Below are positions 30,205-40,365 of a stretch of DNA of 64,000 bases, piece by piece. Every line of letters starts with the position of its first letter. The first letter of the stretch is position 1. The stretch spans positions 1,922,001-1,986,000 of the forward strand of contig JAGKQI010000061.1 of the NCBI GenBank assembly GCA_018806915.1. The letters run 5' to 3'. The stretch comes from Phytophthora colocasiae. Its lineage: Eukaryota > Oomycota > Peronosporomycetes > Peronosporales > Peronosporaceae. Under the pieces are notes generated by a model. The model saw only the letters and a program-made list of their open reading frames with translations. It had not been told where the DNA came from and did not search any database. Position numbers and translations under genes: made by a program.

Positions 30205-32097
30205 CTACCAGGCACCACCCGACGAACGCGATCTCCGACGCTCCATGACCGGAAACTTAAGTTCCGGTGCCATCTCCGGTGGCTCACCACCGGTACGACG
30301 GAAGCCAAAGCCCCGCGTGCCATCCGGCCCAATAGCTTGGCGGTACATCTGGTTGCTGCCGTTCAATCCCATTCCAGGAGGAGGCGCCAACACGTTGCCC
30401 CCAATGCTGTTGTTGTGTACAGGAGACTGAGCCATCCGCGGCGACGACAGGTTCAGCTTCGGGCGCGTACCCGACGATGACGAACGGGCACGGAAAGCCG
30501 CCGGCTGGGGTGGAGCACCCACCGTCGCTGCACGGCTACGTGATTCCCATCGACTCGGTGACGGTGAGAAGTAATCCTTCTGCCCATTTCCACTCGATGA
30601 GCCTCCACTCATTGCCGCCAGACCACTCAGACCACCAGCGTTGTTGGCATCACCCGTCAGACTGGCCGGCGGGCGGAACTCCAGCTTGACTTTGCTGGCG
30701 TACTTACGGCCGCTTTTTTTGTTCTTACCCACGGTAAATGACACGTAGTCACCCTGTCTGATGTCCACATTGCCGTCTTCATCCGGAATCAGGCGGAACG
30801 AGATACAGGCCGAATCCTGTCGCGTGGGTGTTATGAGTCCTCCTGCACCACGGATCGAGTACACTGTGCCAGTGTTCACCTTGCCTTCACGAAGATCATC
30901 CAGGCCTTCTCCGACTGATTCCACGTGAACAGGACGCGTAAGGGCTGAGGCCGATTTGGCTCGACGACGATCACCGCCCAGTTCCACGGGGAACATCTTC
31001 TGCTTCAGCTTGTCGCAGTTCGTGCCGTCAAAGAGCACCACCTGCATGCCTGTGCGCCAGTTGTACTGGTCCGACAGCGTCAACACGGCGTGCTTGGTCA
31101 TCTCGTCGTCCACAAACTCAATGATCGCGTACGTCTCACCCGCCGCGATGGGTGGTTTCAGCACAGCGTTCCGGCCTGTAGTCGTGTTCTTCTTGAGTAG
31201 ACGAAGGTACGAGATCTCGCCACAACCTTGGAAAGTTTCTCGCAGCGATGCGACTGATGCGTCCTCTGGTAAATTGTAGGCAATGGCTGTGCGCGCCAAC
31301 TTGCCATGGTACGTCTGGTTGGGCGATAATGGCTCTTTACGACACACCATACTCTCGTCCTCGTTCAGAAGCAACTTTGTGGACAATTCCAGAGCCTTTT
31401 TGATCTGTTCCATGTCCGTCGTGAGCTTTTTCACTCGTCCAAAAGAAGCCAACAGATCCAACTTGACGTATCCGTCCATGTTCATGTTCTTCAACAAGAA
31501 GAGGTCTCCCAGTAAGTTCTCGTCGCAGAAATAATACTCCAATTGGTCACAGATCGTCCTGAGGAAAGTAGCCGGAAGAGGAGCGCCTGAAAGTTCTCCA
31601 TCCACATTAGCACCTTCCGTATTCTCTTCACTTGACAATTGCAGCGACTGTACAGCCTGTCCAATAGCCCCCACACTCACATCATCACTCGGAGGTGGCG
31701 GCACCATAATGTTAGGCACTGGAGGTGGTGGACCTTGAGGAAGCGGAGGCTGATGAGCTCTCAGATTCTGATTCTGCATCTGCATTTGGTGATGACGTTG
31801 TGTAGCTGCTGCAGCAGCCGCAGCTGACACCGACGTGTCATCAGAGAAGGAATTCCAAGCTGAACCTAGAGCTGATGGCTGGATCGGAGCCGAAAACGAG
31901 CGGTTGCGGCTGGACGCGTAGTATTGATAAGCCAATTGGGCCATGACATCCATCTCGTCCGAGCGATCACCACTGCGGCGACCATTGCGACTGTACGGGG
32001 GTGAATTAGCCGACGCCAAGAAGCCATCGGCCGCGAAGGATGGCAAAGGCGGAGGCGGCGGGGGATTCCCGTTGTGACCTGATTCCTGGTTAGCCAT
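30205..32097 (-). CDS. LARP6-like RNA-binding protein: La motif, RRM, cold-shock-like domain, SUZ-C
   Basis: An intact 630-residue frame. It has a Pro-rich and Gln/Ala-rich N-terminus, a La motif at about 175-255 (CDQLEYYFCDENLLGDLFL, VKLDLLASFGRVKKL), an RRM at about 268-370 (AIAYNLPEDASVASLRETF, TYAIIEFVDDE), a cold-shock/OB-like domain at about 405-475 (GTVYSIRGAGGLITPTRQD, DYVSFTVGKNKKSGRKYASK) and a SUZ-C motif near 585-602 (AIGPDGTRGFGFRR). La motif plus RRM plus SUZ-C is the LARP6 arrangement, and the cold-shock-like insert is an addition. LARP6 proteins bind structured mRNA and control its translation or transport. No intron. The ATG at 32097 opens the frame. Confidence 0.85.
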   Translation of the reverse strand: MANQESGHNGNPPPPPPLPSFAADGFLASANSPPYSRNGRRSGDRSDEMDVMAQLAYQYYASSRNRSFSAPIQPSALGSAWNSFSDDTSVSAAAAAAATQRHHQMQMQNQNLRAHQPPLPQGPPPPVPNIMVPPPPSDDVSVGAIGQAVQSLQLSSEENTEGANVDGELSGAPLPATFLRTICDQLEYYFCDENLLGDLFLLKNMNMDGYVKLDLLASFGRVKKLTTDMEQIKKALELSTKLLLNEDESMVCRKEPLSPNQTYHGKLARTAIAYNLPEDASVASLRETFQGCGEISYLRLLKKNTTTGRNAVLKPPIAAGETYAIIEFVDDEMTKHAVLTLSDQYNWRTGMQVVLFDGTNCDKLKQKMFPVELGGDRRRAKSASALTRPVHVESVGEGLDDLREGKVNTGTVYSIRGAGGLITPTRQDSACISFRLIPDEDGNVDIRQGDYVSFTVGKNKKSGRKYASKVKLEFRPPASLTGDANNAGGLSGLAAMSGGSSSGNGQKDYFSPSPSRWESRSRAATVGAPPQPAAFRARSSSSGTRPKLNLSSPRMAQSPVHNNSIGGNVLAPPPGMGLNGSNQMYRQAIGPDGTRGFGFRRTGGEPPEMAPELKFPVMERRRSRSSGGAW

Positions 32098-33389
32098 GGC
32101 TTAAAGTCTGGAGCTTTGTGTCCTAGAAGGGAATTGGGAGACTGAGCTGTGGTCAAATGTACACTTAAGTTATTAGTGTTTGTGCGTCTTATCACTTCAC
32201 ATTTGAGTCCGTACCTGTCTCTTTTTGCAGTGTTTGTGCCTAAGTGGAGAGGATAAGACTGGGGTGAAAATAGAGAAGGATGGATTGTAAGTTAGTTTAA
32301 GATATAGATTGAAAGACAATCCGATCAGTCAGATAGTGGCAATAACAAAGACGCACCTTCTCGAACTTTGGCAACTTGGAGGCAAAAGAGCAACAGCGAA
32401 CGACGCACGATGACCTTTTGTCTTCTGCGCAGCTGCGGTTAGGCTAAAAGCGTTTCCTTTTGTCACTCCGCTTTCTTTCGTGACTCCCTCTCGCTCTGGA
32501 CGAGGGAAGGTTCTTTTTCTCGTTGTGGTAACGTGCGGTTGGCGGCGGACGGTTGGGGCCCAACGCGTGGCGAGTCTCTCTGCGAAGAGGGGGGGCTGGG
32601 CTGCTCTGGTGACGAGAGGCTGTTCCTGCTCGCTCGATAGCTTATGCGTGGTGGTCCGACACTTGACGCTGCTCGGGAGTGTGTTGATCTGTCTCCCCCT
32701 TCCCCGCGATCTCCCAAGAAGCGGCCGCCGCTCGAGCAACTCGCGCGCAACTTCAACGGACAATTACGTTGCAGCAGCACCCAGTACGTTGCGCCATTGA
32801 GAAAAACCTCGAAAAAGGTTTTTCTCGAACTGCCGTGTGGAAAACACGTGTTGAAGCTGGAATAAGCGGAACCAAGACATGTAGAGTTGGGCGTGGCGAA
32901 GGAGATGCAATCTATAGACGTTTTAGAGGAAAGCGTATAACGCTGGCCATCTTGATGACAAAGATGGCATTCTCTTACTTATCCTGCCGCAGACCTCTGA
33001 CGCAAGAGCCTTGAGTCAAGGCATGTAAATCATGGCTAGTGGGATTGTGCTAAGAGTGGGAGTATTATTATGGCTTGATTGAGGTTCATTGTTCATGGCA
33101 CTGGCAATGCAGCCAAGAATCCTTGGCCTTGGCTGCCAAGTTTGCCACTAAATCTTTTTCTTCTTCTTGGCCAGATTGGCGTTGCATCGCCGATGCTGTT
33201 GACGAAGAAGCCCCGATATTTAGTAAGGGTTGGCCGGCCAACCACGAGTTGGTCCACCCTACAGGTCTGCAAATGGCTTCATGTTGCTGAAGAAACGATA
33301 GCTCTGCCGCCACTCGACATGGATGCAGAATTCAGTAGGATCGACGACTTCATTAGGGTGATAGTTTATCTGTATTGCTGGGTACATGC
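32098..33389. other. Intergenic, no gene seen
   Basis: Upstream region of the LARP6-like gene. Some GC-rich open frames (32463-32865, both strands) lack any domain or codon signal. One perfect 11-bp hairpin lies at 32799-32826. Low-quality frames at 33079-33492 overlap the 3' exon of the next gene in antisense and are not supported. Confidence 0.4.
32799..32826. repeat. Perfect 11-bp inverted repeat
   Basis: GAGAAAAACCT (32799-32809) and AGGTTTTTCTC (32816-32826) are separated by 6 bp. In RNA this would be a stable hairpin. It lies far from either gene start, so its role is unknown. Confidence 0.7.
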
Positions 33390-34642
33390 TCAGGAGAGAG
33401 GGGGTAACTTTGTACTTCCTGTCGTGTTCACTTTTCCGGTGCGAATTTGGTTGGAAACGATATCGTTGGAACCTGGACCTCCTGTACCTTGATTATTGTT
33501 GCTAGTGCTATTGTTGTTCCCAGATTTCGATGCATTCTGCACAGTCAAAGTCTAACGTTAGACTGGTGCAATGACATGGACAGCAAAAAGTGTTGACGTA
33601 CCTGATCCTTATAGTTGGAGACGATGTAATCCAGATCTACGATTCGAGATGCGATAACCTTCAACAGGCTCTGGACGTACTGGGCAACATCCATGTCCTG
33701 CTCACGTAGCACGGGAAGCTTGTCGCCAAGATTCAGTCGACTATACAAATTAGTCACTGTGAGTACGATCTGCCCAGACTCGCGACTTCGATCATTTGCC
33801 ACTCGGTCGTTGCGCTGTCTGTCTAAATCCAACCGCAATGCTTCGGAACGCAACGTTTCAAGCTGCTGTTGCTGTCCGTGAATACTACTATTTTGTACGA
33901 GCACAATGTTCTGCATCTCCACTTTCAGTGCTCGAATGCGCTGGCGAAGCTGGTCAGTTTCAACCTCAGCAGCTCGTACCTGAGCTTTCAGGTCATTATT
34001 GGTATCCACAAGGGTAGCGTGTCGATTGAGAATATCACCAATTTCTTCATATTCCCCGTCAGAAGCTTCCACTGCCGCCTCGAGATATTGGCGATATTTT
34101 AACAATTGATCACGCTTACGTTCAAGAGCTTCACGTTCACTTCCATCTTTTTCAAGTTGCGCCACAAGTTGCCTTTTTCGAGTCTCGTTGATTTCTCCTA
34201 ATCGGTGCTCACTTTTCGTTTTGAGTTCCGCTCGTGTTCGTTTCGAATCGTTCTCCTTGATGAATTTCTCGAATCGAGTGACCTGTTCCTTCATTTCAGC
34301 CTGTTTGCGCTCCAACTCACGTTGTCGAGCGTCACAAGCTTCCATTCGTTGCGCATATTCCTCTTTCATGAAGTCCAGCGCATCGTCAATCTCTCGCATC
34401 TCTTTCCGCTTTTTGAGCAGCAACGTGGACTGTGACATCTGCGAGATGCCTGACACCACAGGTTCCATGTCATTGATCTCGCGCAACGGGAACTTGCCAC
34501 TAACCAGAAATTATACTGTTAATAACGTGGTTAATGTAGCAGAAGAGCGTACTTAGGCTTACTTTGCAATCCGAGCTTCCGTCAAGAAGACACCCGACAC
34601 ATCATCCAGCGTACTGCCGGCTCCTGGATTCGTGTCCTCCAT
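33390..34642 (-). CDS. CCDC42/CFAP73-like coiled-coil protein (DUF4200), three exons
   Basis: Exons 34642-34563, 34499-33602 and 33536-33390 join into 375 codons including the stop. Introns are 34500-34562 (63 bp, donor GTAAGC) and 33537-33601 (65 bp, donor GTACGT, TCTAAC branch). Reading only the middle exon misses the start (MEDTNPGAGS) and gives a false tail. The core is a long coiled coil with the DUF4200 signature: LLKKRKEMREIDDALDFMK, YAQRMEACDARQRELERK and QVTRFEKFIKENDSKR. The C-terminal exon is Asn/Ser/Gly-rich and ends LPPLS. Family members sit in motile cilia and flagella axonemes, and in an oomycete this would serve the zoospore flagella. Confidence 0.82.
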
Positions 34643-35093
34643 AGTTCAAAAGCTTTTAAAGCCTATGCACCTATGTCTTCAATAGTCTTGCAGCACTATG
34701 CCGTACAGAAAGGTTCATGAACTGTGGGTCAGGACAGTCAACTTCGTTCTCAACGACGTTGTGATGAGAACCAGGGACGATACACTGGCAGTTAGTTAGC
34801 ACTTATAAATACACCAAATGCTGACCAGCTCATCGTAGCAGCATAGTAATTGAGCAGCTTTTAAAAAAAAACCTCGTTCAGATACATGTTCATGCACTTT
34901 AATCTCCATTCTTGAAGTCAATTCTAGTTCTTGCAGTTATTATTTTCCAATACAAATCCAACACTTCTTCTTATTCGTCAAAAATCAAAACTTCCTTCCA
35001 TACTATTGGCTAAAAACTCTCAATGGCTCACGCCCAACCAAAAAGCCCTGCCATTCTACCAGACAGCATTTGCATCGCAACCTCTTGACCTTC
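34643..35093. promoter_or_regulatory. Divergent promoter between the ciliary gene and the NOL11-like gene
   Basis: A 451-bp spacer between two divergent starts. It is AT-rich, with a poly(A) run at 34862-34871. No clear TATA or repeated motif was found. Confidence 0.3.
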
Positions 35094-37538
35094 ATGGAGC
35101 TGGACCAGGCCACCTCTCTCTGGCGCGGCCGCGCGGCCGACGCTGCGCTGTTAGGCGTCTCTTCAGCTGTCGCTAAGGACGGCAACCGCCTGGTACTGCT
35201 GACCTCCTCTGAGGACGTACGTGAGATCAACGCGTCCACTCGGAAATGTGTCAATCACTGGACCTTCCGCTCTGGTAGTGTCCACGCTCTACGCATCCCT
35301 GCATCGCGTCACCCGCATTCACGTGTGTTCTACGGTGTCTGCGGAGCTCCTGGTGTGAGTGCAAGCAAGATGGCGCGTCAAGTCAGACGTCAGGAAGCCA
35401 ACAAGACCACTGCTCTACCGGCTAATGAAGGACTTGCAGCTTGGCGTGACACGGACTTGGATGTTGCTACGTGGAGCAGAGCACCGTTGCAATCGACCTC
35501 TAAGGCCTTTGCACTATTGGTGCACTCGAAGCTGAAGGAAGAGATCCTGGTGGTGTTCCAGGACGGATCGTTCGCTATTTATGACGAAGATCTTGGTCGT
35601 GTACTGCACAGTGACGACGCTAAGGACGCTGCTACAGTTGAAGAAGAAGAGGAAGACGAGGAAGATCAGGAAGAGTCTGTGGTCTGGGCAAATCTAGAGA
35701 CAGACACTCGCAGCACAGTGAAAGGTGACCTGTTCCTGTCCGTTATGATGCAAAAAGTGAACCAGAAAGGTGAAAAGCAGTTTGAACTGCTGGTGTATCA
35801 AGTTGCGATCCCACACATGTCCAGACGTCGTGGAGGTATTCTGAGTGTGGTGTTGCTAGTGCGTCGTCGTGTGAGTCTACCGAACAATGAGATGCTATCG
35901 GCATGCGCGTACCACGCAGAGACGTTCTCGTACTCCATTGTTGGATGCTCGGGTAGTTGGCAGACGTTGCGCTTTTCCCGTGATGCACTAACCAACGCTC
36001 TGACGCTGGTGGCTTCGCAACAAATGCCTAATCTTACTTCGGCTGAGGCAGACTCAAATGTCCCTGTTCACAAGAAGCGCAAACTACAGGCAGCTAACAC
36101 AGCGACGAATGGTTACCTGGTCAGCGGTGTTGGTAACTTCACCTACCTGATTAGTCTTCCCCTGGACAATGCACTGAAGTTTACAGGATGGGATTCCAAG
36201 TTCGCTGTTCCGGTGACGAGCACGAAGATTAGTCTGGACACGGACAAAGACAGTGAGGGTGAAGTTGTTGTCGGACGCAGTTCCAAGGATGGCATCGGCA
36301 AGCCTGTGCAGCTTGTAAGCGCAGGTACCGGTGACGCAATGCTAGCTGTTTATGAGCGCAGCGCCTTCATCATTCCCGTGAAGAACAGAAACTCGACGTT
36401 GGCCAGTGTCCTGGGAGCTACTGCTTCGTCGTCGGTCGATAACTCGAACGCCCCTGCGTTGCCTGATAGCTCTACTCACTGGAACAAAGTAACGGCGACA
36501 AGTAGCCTCAACAACGATACGCTTGATGCGGAGACATGGAAGGCGAACATGTGCAGTGACGATGACCGTGAGCGTCAATTGATCGCAGACCTGTTGGACC
36601 CTCTGGTTACTCCTACTGCCGCGGCTTTTACGATCCGTCTACACCAGGCACTGCAGAAACACAACAACAAGCGGAAGGCTAACATTGAAAGCGGAGAACT
36701 GATCTCGTATCGGTTGCTTCAGGCCGTGACGCGTCGTTGCCTGAACTCGACAGACCTTGGCCTGTGGGGTCCTCTTGAGATGATGCTACGCACGAGGCGG
36801 TTGTCGGCACGCGCTGAGCCGACTCTGTTGCCCACTCTGATGAAGCACAATCAGTTTGCTCTGCTTGAGGTGGCCATCGTGGACCTTATTGATATCGACG
36901 AGCGCTCGATTGTTCTTCTGTTGAAGTATTTTATTCGAAAGAGCAGCACTTCCACGTTGACAGACTTCGTGAAGAGTCAGGTGGAAGCCGAGACCAGGTC
37001 CAAGGTGAAGATTAAGAGCAAGGAGGCCTGCCAGCGATACGTCTTTGCGCTGCTTCGTCTACCTACCAATAGTGTGTTCCTGCATCGCGCTGTTCGTGAA
37101 CTCGAGCTCGAGGAGGTGCTATTGTTGCTGGGAATGTGCAAGTTGTTGCAGCTGATTGATCTTACCGCCACAAAATACAAGAAGCCCAGGCGTGCAAAGC
37201 CTGGCAAAGGGAAGGCAACGAACAAGAAGATTGTAAGAAATTCAAGTGGTGTGAGGAAAGAGGATGTGCGCTTCACTCCACTGCCGTCACCTTCGAGCTG
37301 CTGTGCGTGGATCTGCGCACTGCTGGATGCGCACCTGTCAGCTCTTGTGCAGCGCGCTTCCCAGGACCCTAAGATCTCCCGTGTCCTTCACCAGTTGGAT
37401 GAACTCGTGCAACTGCAGCTTCGCGCGTGTACGCAGTACGAGAAGGTACACGGTGTGCTTAGGAACTTTTTGTCTGGTGTTCAGCTACCATGTGCTTCGG
37501 GACTTCCCGACTACAGCATCGAGGAGTTGCGTCTGTAA
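35094..37538 (+). CDS. NOL11-like nucleolar protein (probable small-subunit processome factor)
   Basis: An intact 814-residue frame from the ATG at 35094 (MELDQATSLWRG). The N-terminal half has beta-propeller-like short repeats (VVFQDGSFAIYDEDLG, YSIVGCSGSWQTLRF) with an acidic Glu/Asp insert near residues 183-200. The C-terminal half is helical, with LEVAIVDLIDIDERSIVLLL, FALLRLPTNSVFLHRAV and LEEVLLLLGMCKLLQLID, then a Lys-rich loop and CCAWICALLDAHLSALVQ. This layout and the C-terminal block resemble NOL11, which with the t-UTP proteins promotes rRNA transcription and early processing in the nucleolus. Similarity is from pattern memory, so the family call is moderate. Confidence 0.55.
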   Translation: MELDQATSLWRGRAADAALLGVSSAVAKDGNRLVLLTSSEDVREINASTRKCVNHWTFRSGSVHALRIPASRHPHSRVFYGVCGAPGVSASKMARQVRRQEANKTTALPANEGLAAWRDTDLDVATWSRAPLQSTSKAFALLVHSKLKEEILVVFQDGSFAIYDEDLGRVLHSDDAKDAATVEEEEEDEEDQEESVVWANLETDTRSTVKGDLFLSVMMQKVNQKGEKQFELLVYQVAIPHMSRRRGGILSVVLLVRRRVSLPNNEMLSACAYHAETFSYSIVGCSGSWQTLRFSRDALTNALTLVASQQMPNLTSAEADSNVPVHKKRKLQAANTATNGYLVSGVGNFTYLISLPLDNALKFTGWDSKFAVPVTSTKISLDTDKDSEGEVVVGRSSKDGIGKPVQLVSAGTGDAMLAVYERSAFIIPVKNRNSTLASVLGATASSSVDNSNAPALPDSSTHWNKVTATSSLNNDTLDAETWKANMCSDDDRERQLIADLLDPLVTPTAAAFTIRLHQALQKHNNKRKANIESGELISYRLLQAVTRRCLNSTDLGLWGPLEMMLRTRRLSARAEPTLLPTLMKHNQFALLEVAIVDLIDIDERSIVLLLKYFIRKSSTSTLTDFVKSQVEAETRSKVKIKSKEACQRYVFALLRLPTNSVFLHRAVRELELEEVLLLLGMCKLLQLIDLTATKYKKPRRAKPGKGKATNKKIVRNSSGVRKEDVRFTPLPSPSSCCAWICALLDAHLSALVQRASQDPKISRVLHQLDELVQLQLRACTQYEKVHGVLRNFLSGVQLPCASGLPDYSIEELRL

Positions 37539-37710
37539 TCCAGTTCACCTGGGATGTTCTCCTTACAAAATAGACACGTTCATTACTCTAGCTGTTTGGT
37601 TGTTCCTTCAACTTGACCAAGTGTAAGTTTTTTTTTGATGGAGCAATTGTTTCCCACTCAATTGGATGGCTCATTACTCTTATCGGCCTCGTCATGGTGA
37701 CTTGATCCAT

Positions 37711-38784
37711 TTACCGTCGGCGCTTCCGATTCTCATACTTCTGGTCGAACTTTCGTCGCAGGTTGTGCGGTAGGTTGTCGGCAGGCTCCCACGTGAGGTC
37801 GTCGTAGCCAACCCACTTGACCTTGTACTGATGCGTCTTCAGCCTCGTTTCAGGGTCTCGTTTACTGCGGCGATCCACAATTTCTTCCACCGTGTAGACG
37901 TCTTCCCGAACGGGTTGGCCTTCGAACTCATCAATGAGATCCTTCGAGATGTTACTCGCTGGCTCCCACGAGGTCTCTTCATATCCTTCCCACTTAACTT
38001 CATACAGATCCTCTTCCCCGTACGTCTCTGCAGCCTTCTTGCTAATGATTTTCTCCACTTCGTACACGTCGGGGTCGTCCGTGTCGAACATGTCGTTGGG
38101 TTCGTCATCTTCGTCAGATGACAGCACAACCTCCTTGGGCGGTAAGTTACCTGATGTCTTTTTCTTCTTCTTAGACCTGGAATCACTATCCGAGTCACTA
38201 GAGGACGAAGATTCAGAAGAAGAAGAACCACTGGTGCTACTGGACTCTTCAATAGACAGCACATCGTCGTCACTGTCAAGGTGCACATGGCGTTTACGTC
38301 CACTCGTGCTTGTCTTCTTCTTGGCTGCAGGTTTTTTCTTCTTCTGAGCCTTCTCCTTCCTTTTAGCTTTAGCTGCTCTCTCTTTCTCCTTAGCTTCAGC
38401 CTTCTCTTTTTTCCTTTGTCTCTTTCTCCTTTTCTTCTCTTCACTTTCAGCTGCACTTTCACTTGTCAACTGCGCGTGTTTCTCTTCCTGAAGTTGACGT
38501 TCACGCTCCTTCCGCTCCCGTTTATCGGTCTCCTTAATTGAGTCCATACTAATCTCAGAAGTGAGCGGTTGGTCCCCCGCTGGCTCGTAAGAGCGCATCC
38601 AGTCGCGAATTATCACCAATTTGCGCGAATCCGGTTGCACATGCTCCAGTAGCGGCACAGCGCGGATGGCAGCTAGTGAGAATTGGTCCTTCGCTGTATT
38701 ATAGAGACCCAAACACTCCGGCAGGTCCGAGCATAACGTCACGAGCGCGCGGTCCATGAGGACGGAGGACTCATCCAGCGACAT
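37711..38784 (-). CDS. Double chromodomain protein
   Basis: An intact 357-residue frame. The N-terminus (1-75) is helical and unrecognised. Residues about 85-175 are a highly charged Lys/Glu/Arg coiled region, followed by a Ser/Asp/Glu-rich acidic patch (about 170-230). Two tandem chromodomains close the protein: YEVEKIISKKAAETYGEEDLYEVKWEGYEETSWEPASNI and, near the C-terminus, YTVEEIVDRR then YKVKWVGYDDLTWEPADNL. Both keep the aromatic cage positions (Tyr, Trp, Trp) that read methyl-lysine. A reader of histone methylation is likely, perhaps acting on marks such as those made by SET proteins. It is divergent from the DDX6 gene 343 bp away. Confidence 0.85.
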   Translation of the reverse strand: MSLDESSVLMDRALVTLCSDLPECLGLYNTAKDQFSLAAIRAVPLLEHVQPDSRKLVIIRDWMRSYEPAGDQPLTSEISMDSIKETDKRERKERERQLQEEKHAQLTSESAAESEEKKRRKRQRKKEKAEAKEKERAAKAKRKEKAQKKKKPAAKKKTSTSGRKRHVHLDSDDDVLSIEESSSTSGSSSSESSSSSDSDSDSRSKKKKKTSGNLPPKEVVLSSDEDDEPNDMFDTDDPDVYEVEKIISKKAAETYGEEDLYEVKWEGYEETSWEPASNISKDLIDEFEGQPVREDVYTVEEIVDRRSKRDPETRLKTHQYKVKWVGYDDLTWEPADNLPHNLRRKFDQKYENRKRRR

Positions 38785-38846
38785 ATTGCTCTCCTTGTTA
38801 TTCCTTTGGTTTAAAAATGCGCACTGAAAAGACTGCCACTAGTCTC

Positions 38847-38956
38847 TGCAACTTTTGTGCAACTTGTCTTTAAAGTTGCACCAAGAAGTTTAAACACACT
38901 CTGATGTTGCAACAGACTTTGTTTACAAATGTCAAATAATTGACTCTAAAGTTGCA
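38847..38956. promoter_or_regulatory. Clustered TGCAACTT motif in the chromodomain/DDX6 divergent promoter
   Basis: Exact copies of TGCAACTT or its complement AAGTTGCA occur at 38847-38854, 38858-38865, 38873-38880 and 38949-38956, with a partial palindrome TGTTGCAACA near 38905. The same motif is found in the NDUFB3/ZMAT2 divergent promoter. Four copies of one 8-mer in 110 bp is well above chance. Confidence 0.5.
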
Positions 38957-39126
38957 ACTCAACGTTTTGTTTTGTCGAGGGGGATGCCTCCAAAACCGAA
39001 AATCGCGTGGAAGATCCCAAGCCAAACAAGTCGCAGCTACTCAAGAGCTGCCCACTGCAGCCGAACCAAAGCCAAATCTTTTTATCTTTAAGCACTTTTA
39101 GCACCATTTTATCCCATTTAGCAACA

Positions 39127-40365
39127 ATGGCCCAGCAGCAACAAGTAACGAATGACGAGGAGAACTGGAAGGCCTCCCTCAAGCGGCCGGAGAAGGACAC
39201 GCGCGTGCAAACGGAAGACGTGACGAACGTCAAAGGCAACGAATTCGAGGACTATTTCCTCAAGCGTGAACTGCTCATGGGCATCTTTGAAAAAGGTTTC
39301 GAACGTCCATCCCCTATCCAAGAAGAGGCTGTGCCTATTATTTTGGCCGGTCGAAATGTCATGGCCAGAGCCAAGAACGGCACGGGAAAGACCGCTGCCT
39401 TTATCATCCCTTGCCTCGAGAAGACAGATACTAGCAAGAAGCATATTCAGGTGCTGATCCTCGTTCCTACACGAGAATTGGCTCTGCAAACGTCAGCCAT
39501 CGTTAAGGAGATCGGCAAACACATGGGCGTCGAGTGCATGGTGTCAACGGGCGGAACGAGTCTTAAAGACGACATTATGCGTCTCTATCAGACGGTGCAT
39601 ATTCTAGTAGGCACTCCCGGTCGAGTTATGGATTTGGCCAACAAGGGAGTGGCCGACCTCAGCCAATGCTCCACCGTCATCATGGACGAAGCCGATAAGC
39701 TGCTATCTCCCGAGTTCCAGCCTCTATTGGAGCAGCTACTGAACCACACGGCCAAGCAACGTCAGATTTGCCTCTTTTCGGCCACTTTCCCAGTCACGGT
39801 TAAGGCGTTCAAGGACCGCTTTGTGGAGAACCCGTACGAGATCAACCTCATGGACGAGCTCACGTTGAAAGGTGTATCACAGTTCTACGCCTTCGTGGAG
39901 GAACGCCAAAAAGTGCACTGCCTCAACACGCTCTTCTCCAAGCTCGATATCAACCAGTCCATCATCTTTTGCAATTCAGTGAACCGTGTTGAGCTGCTGG
40001 CCAAGAAGGTCACGGAGCTCGGATACTCGTGCTTCTATATCCACGCCAAGATGAACCAGGCACACCGCAACCGCGTGTTCCACGAGTTCCGCAACGGAGC
40101 TACTCGTCACTTGGTGTGCTCGGACCTGTTCACGCGTGGTATTGATATCCAGACGGTGAACGTCGTGATCAACTTCGACTTCCCCAAGAATTCCGAGACG
40201 TACCTGCATCGCATCGGTCGTTCCGGTCGGTACGGCCACCTCGGTCTGGCCATCAATATGATCACGTACGAGGATCGATTCAACCTGTACCGGATCGAAC
40301 AGGAGCTCGGAACGGAGATCCGACCCATTCCGCCGGTCATTGACCGCAACTTGTATTGTAAGTAA
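39127..40365 (+). CDS. DHH1: DDX6/Dhh1-family DEAD-box RNA helicase
   Basis: An intact 412-residue frame from the ATG at 39127. The open frame extends 40 codons upstream without ATG. All helicase motifs are present: the Q-motif area [11 protein letters not shown], motif I AKNGTGKT (82-89), PTREL, TPGR, DEAD (187-190), SAT (218-220), then [30 protein letters not shown] and [13 protein letters not shown]. Near-complete agreement with the DDX6/Dhh1/Me31B family and its compact length make the call secure. The enzyme works in cytoplasmic P-bodies in mRNA decapping and translational repression. No intron. It shares its promoter with the chromodomain gene. Confidence 0.95.
   Translation: MAQQQQVTNDEENWKASLKRPEKDTRVQTEDVTNVKGNEFEDYFLKRELLMGIFEKGFERPSPIQEEAVPIILAGRNVMARAKNGTGKTAAFIIPCLEKTDTSKKHIQVLILVPTRELALQTSAIVKEIGKHMGVECMVSTGGTSLKDDIMRLYQTVHILVGTPGRVMDLANKGVADLSQCSTVIMDEADKLLSPEFQPLLEQLLNHTAKQRQICLFSATFPVTVKAFKDRFVENPYEINLMDELTLKGVSQFYAFVEERQKVHCLNTLFSKLDINQSIIFCNSVNRVELLAKKVTELGYSCFYIHAKMNQAHRNRVFHEFRNGATRHLVCSDLFTRGIDIQTVNVVINFDFPKNSETYLHRIGRSGRYGHLGLAINMITYEDRFNLYRIEQELGTEIRPIPPVIDRNLYCK

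Noticed and set aside
32463..33014. GC-rich open frames on both strands upstream of the LARP6-like gene
   Set aside because: Low-complexity Arg/Ser-rich translations without domains, overlapping each other on both strands.
37839..38462. 207-codon Arg/Lys-rich frame within the chromodomain gene
   Set aside because: Same strand but shifted frame of the charged region; content is a by-product of AAG/GAG runs.
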